This document shows, one piece after another, positions 59,665-64,000 of a DNA stretch of 64,000 bases. Both the position numbers and the translations under genes were made by a program. Source of the DNA: Tipula vernalis. Taxonomy: Eukaryota; Arthropoda; Insecta; Diptera; Tipulidae. Below the pieces are notes generated by a model. It was not told the DNA's origin. It made no database searches and saw nothing but the letters and a program-made list of their open reading frames with translations. Location of the stretch: the NCBI GenBank assembly GCA_958295665.1, contig OY282560.1, positions 313,515,236 through 313,579,235 on the forward strand, given 5' to 3'. Position 1 is the first letter of the stretch. Each line of letters opens with the position of its first letter.

Positions 59665-60230
59665 GTAGAGGAGAGCCCACCACTACGTCCGTGCTACAGT
59701 TTTCTATTAATTTTTTTATCTCAGAAGCAGGGCCTGAATCCTCTCCTTGACATCTTCTGAGATTTTTTTTTTTTTTTTGGTAAGTAAAAAAAAAAATATT
59801 AATTATTATAATTTACAACGCTTTGGGCACATTCTACTTTGAGTATCATAAAGTCATTTACAATAGTGTACTGTAATTTGAAAACATATATTTACACAAA
59901 AAATCCTCCAGAGTCTCCAAAAAATATTTTTTTTATTATACTTCTTTTGGAAAATATTCCGGTTGGGTTAAGTATGTGGCTCCCATTCTACTCCTCAATA
60001 ATCTCGGTCTTGGTCGGGTCAATTCGACTTTATAACCGAGCGAGATTTATTTAGATTAAAAATACGTTTTATAAAAAAATAAATTTTACGGAAAAATAAA
60101 AAATTAATACAACCAATTGACACGAAAGTCAATGGCTACCTATTGGTACGTTTGAAGGAGCACCGCCCTTATTTTTTTCGTTTTTGATTAAATCCATGCA
60201 GTGTTGATTTGTTTGAGGAATGAAAGGTCC
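59665..60230. other. AT-rich sequence upstream of the LOA-like ORF1
   Basis: Contains a run of T (59767-59780) next to a run of A (59788-59798) and otherwise AT-rich DNA. It may be 5' UTR of the LOA-like element or a small separate insertion ending in poly-A. Confidence 0.35.
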
Positions 60231-60580
60231 ACCACGGCAGCGTCTTGCCGTGGTAAGGCTGATTGGAACCGGAGGTCACCTAGTATCCGGAGTTCCGTGC
60301 TAGCGACCAACTAACCCATGATCATTCATCCTTCGGCGCACGTGTCTCACCTTAGGTTTGTTTTTTTTTCAAGGTTTATACCATCCTTTAGTGTCGTACT
60401 TTAGCCTGTTGTTCGGTAAACGAGCCAACAGTTTCCGGAGGTCACCACGAGGAGGTAGTACGTACAAATGCGAATCACGCTCTGGTTACCTCTCGCGCAG
60501 ATCGTGGGCCCACAGACAGGACTGGCTAAAACATGACCAGAACATCCTGCTGGAGCTCACCCTAGAGGAAGGTTACGCCC
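60231..60580. repeat. Segment homologous to the 5' part of X1 and X2, with two hairpins
   Basis: Diverged match to 8660-8990 and 34112-34450. Landmarks in order are AAGGCT, CCTAGTATCC, CATTCATC with TTCGGC, CAAGGTT, ACTTTAGCCTGT, CCACGAGGAGG and ATGACCAGAACA with GGAAGGTTACG. At its left end two hairpins follow each other: ACCACGGCA/TGCCGTGGT (60231-60254) and CCGGA/TCCGG (60269-60290), 14 bases apart. It is probably the 5' end of a minus-strand non-LTR element related to X. The plus-strand jockey begins right after it. Confidence 0.65.
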
Positions 60581-60589
60581 GAAACCAAA

Positions 60590-60796
60590 AAATTCCTCAA
60601 CAGTAAAGAAATGCAGCAACTGCGGCGGAAATCACACTGCAAACTATCGGGGATGTCCAGTCTACAGAAATATTATTCAAATGTCACGTCCCAGAAGGCA
60701 GTATATAGTTTATCTTCGTATACGCCGAATGAATCTCGTTCGCCCAGAACATCAGCGTTCTCAGTGGTAAATCCTCAAATGCTGAACCTACCCTGA
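60590..60796 (+). pseudogene. Jockey ORF1 end (zinc knuckle), truncated
   Basis: In the frame starting near 60600 the plus strand reads KKCSNCGGNHTANYRGCPVY, the last CCHC knuckle of jockey ORF1, followed by a Ser/Pro-rich tail to about 60790. Everything upstream in ORF1 is missing and replaced by the X-like segment. A second short region with Met/Gln-rich sequence (MQLLMQLKTTMQNMLQVI) follows at 60805-60880, as in the C-terminal coiled coil of such proteins. Confidence 0.75.
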
Positions 60797-60899
60797 ATAA
60801 CTGTATGCAACTATTGATGCAGTTAAAGACAACAATGCAAAATATGCTACAGGTAATACTGCAAAATCAAGCCATTATCATCCAGAAACTAGAATGTCT

Positions 60900-61713
60900 C
60901 CGATAAATTATCTGAAGATATGCCACTGGAATGAAAACGGTGATGCTAGAATTTTAGAATAAATGGTTACGAAGTCTATGATACTAAACATCCCTTAAGA
61001 AAAGAAGAGTCCACGATACTAAATGGAGGAGGAACTGCTATCATTATAAAAAAATAGGATTTGCCATTATGTTTCGAATGAGTATAGTACTGAAAAAATT
61101 CAAGCAACCTCTGTATGTGTCGACCTTGATAAAGAAAGTTTAGTCATCGCTTCAATATATTGTCTTCCAAATAATAACATTTCGGCAGATATCTATAAAA
61201 CGTTTTTTGCAACACTTGGGTTCAAGATTGACTACTCCAAGGGGACGTCAATTAATGAATTTTATTCAGGAAAATCATTACGATGTTGCATCGTGTGGCC
61301 ATCCAACTTATTGGCCTACTGATCGTCGAAAAGTTCCTGACATCCTTGATTTTGCAGTCACAGATAAAATAAACCGGGAAATGATCGAGACTAAACCACT
61401 TTCAGAGTTATCTTTTGTCCACTCTCCGGTCTTACTACATTACTGGGCTGACCAAAAGCCATATCCTACAATCAACTTCCTAACGAACATCTTCACTAAC
61501 TGGATGAAATCCAAGATGTTCATCAGTTCGCATATCGACTTGACATCTACACTGGAGACGGCAAACGATATAAATATGGCAATGGCCAAAAATAAACTGC
61601 AAAGCCTACTCCAAAAAAACAAAATGGATTATCTGCAAAACTACCTTAAGCAGCTATCTCCCCACTCTGATACAAACTATTCATTATGGAAGGCGTACAA
61701 CGATCGAATCTAG
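60900..61713 (+). pseudogene. Jockey ORF2 fragment: endonuclease and linker
   Basis: Begins near ICHWNENGD (the WNxNG motif, 60917), then broken frames with EKIQATSVCVDLDKESLVIA and SIYCLPNNN (to 61200). The DFNAKH motif region is deleted, and from 61207 one frame continues: HLGSRLTTPRGRQLMNF, HPTYWPTDRRKVPDILDFAV and LSFVHSPVLL, where SDH has become FVH. The linker ends LSPHSDTNYSLWKAYND. The fragment stops before the RT. It is a different copy from the jockey at 43515, and considerably older. Confidence 0.82.
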
Positions 61714-61789
61714 AATTCGAAGCAGATTACATGGCTTTGACGAAGGGTCCGCAAATTTGTCCAATGCAGATTCATTACATAAAGTCAAT

Positions 61790-62515
61790 CTTAACCATAA
61801 ACTTTTTTCAGTATACAGTTGCCTGAGGTTCCGTTGCCAAAGTTCGATGGGTCTTTCCTCTCATGGGTCGGTTTTCGTCAAACTTTCGTACAAAGGGTTC
61901 ACAACGAGGTCAGAATTAATACCAATCTTAAATTTTCATATTTAGAATATTTGCAATCACTGTACAAGCTGAAGCCAGTCCGTTCGGAAAACAATGCAAG
62001 GGATTTGCAAATGTTCATCGACTCCTTCGGGAAATAGTACAATGCACTCAAGTCATTGAAGGTACCCATAGATCAGTGGGATTTGTTTTTGGTATTCTAT
62101 GTTTTTCAGTTAGTAGATTCTATATCACGTCATCAGATTGAGATCAAAAAACCAGTTGATCGAGATCCAACCATTCATGAGGTAATAGACATTTTAAGTC
62201 AACGTGCTCGAGTATTAGAGGCTCTCTCTCCCATAGGTTGTAATACTCCAAATATAGTCTCCTTTGTAAAAAAAACCTCAAACATCAAAATATTCAATGG
62301 TGGTTACTAATTCCCAAACTAAGATATCATGTCGTTATTGTAAGCACGATCATTTCATTTATAAATGTGAATCATTTAAATCATTATCGTGGAAGGATAA
62401 AAATCAATGGGTCAAGGAAAACAAATTCTGTTATAATTGCCTTGGAGCACATCACATTTCAAAATGAAAATCTAAGCTTTCATGCTACACTTGTAAAAAA
62501 AGACAACACTCCCTG
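61790..62515 (+). pseudogene. BEL/Pao gag-like region (DUF1759 type and knuckles)
   Basis: Plus strand. 61819-62037: LPKFDGSFLSWVGFRQTFVQ, VHNEVRINTNLKFSYLEYLQ, the N-terminal DUF1759 domain of BEL/Pao polyproteins. 62056-62310: DQWDLFLVFYVFQLVDSISR and TIHEVIDILSQRARVLEAL. Then, in two frames (62310-62520), Cys/His knuckles: CRYCKHDHFIYKCESF, CYNCLGAHHISKC and CYTCKKRQHSLLHN. Stops at 62037 and 62460 break the frame. It packages the element RNA when functional. Confidence 0.85.
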
Positions 62516-63125
62516 TTGCATAATCCGAATGGAAATACTAATCAAAACCAATATGACATGACTGTAATATCGAGTTTGATGTCGTCCGACAAAAACGTTG
62601 AATCAAATATTTCCAATGCTGCTTCAAATGTGGCTGTTAGTGAAAATGCTATGCGGACTCGGTCCGAACAGGTGAGGAACAATCCCGGTAATAATGTATC
62701 AATAGTTGCCAATTCAAATTTACCACTCTCACCTAGTACTCATAATGGGCTTGGTATAATCCAGTCAAATATCACAACAGACGCAATAATTGAGAAAGGT
62801 CAGAATATTTGTCTCTATTCAACCGAAACCCAAATTCTGTTATCAACTGTTTTAATTTGGATACGATGTTTCAAGGGTACAAGCGTTTTGTGTCGTGTAC
62901 TATTGGATTCTAGATCCCAATTCTCTGGGATCAATCCTCTTCTTCTTGAAGAGGACGTTGTGTTAATTTGTATAGCGACAATGCCACTAATTTTGTGGGT
63001 GCTCAAAACGAGTTGAGAGAGTTAAAATCACTGTTCGAATCTGCTACTCATAAGCATGAAATATCAAAACCATACCACCCCGTTCTCCCCATTTTGGTGG
63101 TTTGTGGGAGGCGGCAAAACTCCCC
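62516..63125 (+). pseudogene. BEL/Pao protease joined to integrase by internal deletion
   Basis: The frame 62516-63016 carries the DUF1758-type protease: ILLSTVLIWIRCFKGTSVLC followed by RVLLDSRSQF, where the catalytic DSG is DSR. About 20 codons later, in the next frame (62968-63060), come YSDNATNFVGAQNELRELKS, the integrase core around its second catalytic Asp, and then a decayed SPHFGGLWEAA-type stretch near 63090. RT, RNase H and the first part of integrase are missing. The coding ends at about 63125, just before the poly-T that marks the next element. Confidence 0.85.
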
Positions 63126-63141
63126 TAAATGTAAACTATTT

Positions 63142-63143
<2 letters not shown>

Positions 63144-63175
<32 letters not shown>

Positions 63176-64000
63176 ACCCTGCCCAAAAGCGGCTAGCACT
63201 ATGACCTAAAAGATTTTTTGTGCTGTTGGGTACTGTTACTCCAGGAGCTTCTCCACCTCTCTAATAAAGGCGAGAATGCTGTTTATAGAGGCCAATTTAC
63301 ATTTCTCCGGGGTCAGATACCTCTCTTCAAAATGAATCCACCTCCGTGTGCACAGAGCAACACACTCACATAGTATGTGTTCTGCGGTTTCTGTCTCTTC
63401 CAAACAGAGTCGGAACTCCGTCTCTGTGGACAGGTTCATTTTGTTCAAATGATATCTCAGGTTACAGTGACCTGAGAGAAAACTCACAAGTTTCCTAATA
63501 TTTTCTTTGCTGAAATTGATCGCCAAATTTTTATGGTAAAATGGTCTGATCAAAGATTTGGCTTGTCTAAGGCCGGGAATACAGTTCCAATAAGTCAAGC
63601 ACTGTATTTTTTCCCATTTACTGATTGCGTAGGTTGCAGAAGCCCACGGGATACCACAAAAAGGCTCAGGGCCAATGAGTGTAGTCGACGAGCCTGCCCG
63701 TGCAAGTTCGTCGGCTATCTCATTTCCAGTGATGCCCATGTGACCAGGCACCCACTACAACCTTACTTTGTTTTGACAAGAGAGAGATTGTAGCAGTTTA
63801 TAACAACTTTGAACCGACTTGGAATCCAGGCAGTTAGAAGCCAATGCTTTCAGTGCTGCTTGGCTGTCAGACAAAATGTGGATGGATGCGCCTTTAAGAC
63901 CTTTGGTCATAATAGTAGAGGCGGAGATTTCGATGGCGTGAATTTCGGCTAGAAAAACACTGGGGTAAGTACCCAGTGATTTCGATATTTTGTGATTGGG
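63144..64000 (-). mobile_element. Non-LTR retrotransposon 3' end with poly-A tail, running off the window
   Basis: On the minus strand this is the 3' end of an RNase H-bearing non-LTR element: coding to 63236, then a 60-bp 3' UTR (containing AGCACAAAAAATCTTTTAGG) and a poly-A tail of 31 (T run 63144-63174). It is inserted at the broken end of the BEL/Pao integrase. The 5' part lies beyond 64000. The 3' UTR motif is shared with X1 and X2. Confidence 0.88.
63236..64000 (-). pseudogene. RNase H domain of the window-edge non-LTR element
   Basis: From the window edge downward: PSVFLAEIHAIEISASTI (the AExxAI motif), ILSDSQAALKALASN (the SDSQAA motif), then, after a stop-containing stretch near 63760, the frame 63751-63236: MPGHMGITGNEIADELARAG (the HxGIxGNExAD motif with its Asp). 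The C-terminal domain has HCNLRYHLNKMNLSTETEFR and a Cys/His motif (CLEETETAEHILCECVAL), ending FIREVEKLLE. The frame shifts and has at least one stop (W-S-H-G-H-H before MPGH). It shows which RNase H type X1 and X2 derive from. Confidence 0.85.

Noticed and set aside
60231..60300. HDV-like self-cleaving ribozyme at the end of the X-like segment.
   Set aside because: The order of hairpins and the lack of a P2 partner upstream do not fit the HDV-like topology on either strand. The hairpins are reported as an unexplained module instead.

Overview
This window is eukaryotic, almost certainly insect or another arthropod, and is a graveyard of transposable elements rather than gene-bearing DNA. I found no intact host gene, no tRNA or rRNA gene and no operon-like arrangement. 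The DNA is very AT-rich. The recognisable coding pieces come from families typical of insects: jockey and LOA-like non-LTR retrotransposons, Ty3/gypsy elements of at least three lineages, a BEL/Pao element, mariner and Tc1 transposons, a Helitron, and a PIF/Harbinger-like MITE. I do not assign a species.

Layout. 0-1.4 kb: two halves of an uncharacterised multicopy arthropod gene family. 1.8-3.1 kb: a possible TIR-bounded element. 6.2-10.7 kb: a decayed Helitron helicase and its duplicated flanks, interrupted by a short non-autonomous retroelement (here called X1). 13.0-14.5 kb: a gypsy element deleted between gag and integrase. 17.6-23.2 kb: a dispersed tandem/inverted repeat family, a jockey ORF1 and a Tc1 element rebuilt as a fold-back. 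23.7-28.2 kb: a Mag-like gypsy on the minus strand with a mariner inserted into it. 28.8-37.5 kb: a satellite built on a 9-bp unit (AATCATAAG), carrying a Tc1, a deleted mariner, a second X element (X2) and a Harbinger-like MITE. 38.2-38.9 kb: a large fold-back. 41.4-49.3 kb: an errantivirus-like gypsy on the minus strand, split by a 4.6-kb jockey. 49.6-52.1 kb: another decayed gypsy. 52.2-53.2 kb: minisatellites. 55.9-59.7 kb: a decayed LOA-like element. 60.6-64 kb: fragments of jockey, BEL/Pao and an RNase H-bearing non-LTR element.

The relations are nesting and decay, not cooperation. Several insertions can be dated relative to each other through target-site duplications and paralogous empty sites inside the satellite. 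A recurring theme is internal deletion that keeps the element ends (X1/X2, two mariners, two LTR elements, jockey). The least explained structure is a two-hairpin module shared by X1, X2 and a segment at 60.2 kb: sequence and loop lengths change, but the spacing and one base pair are preserved. I saw no convincing new defence or metabolic system.
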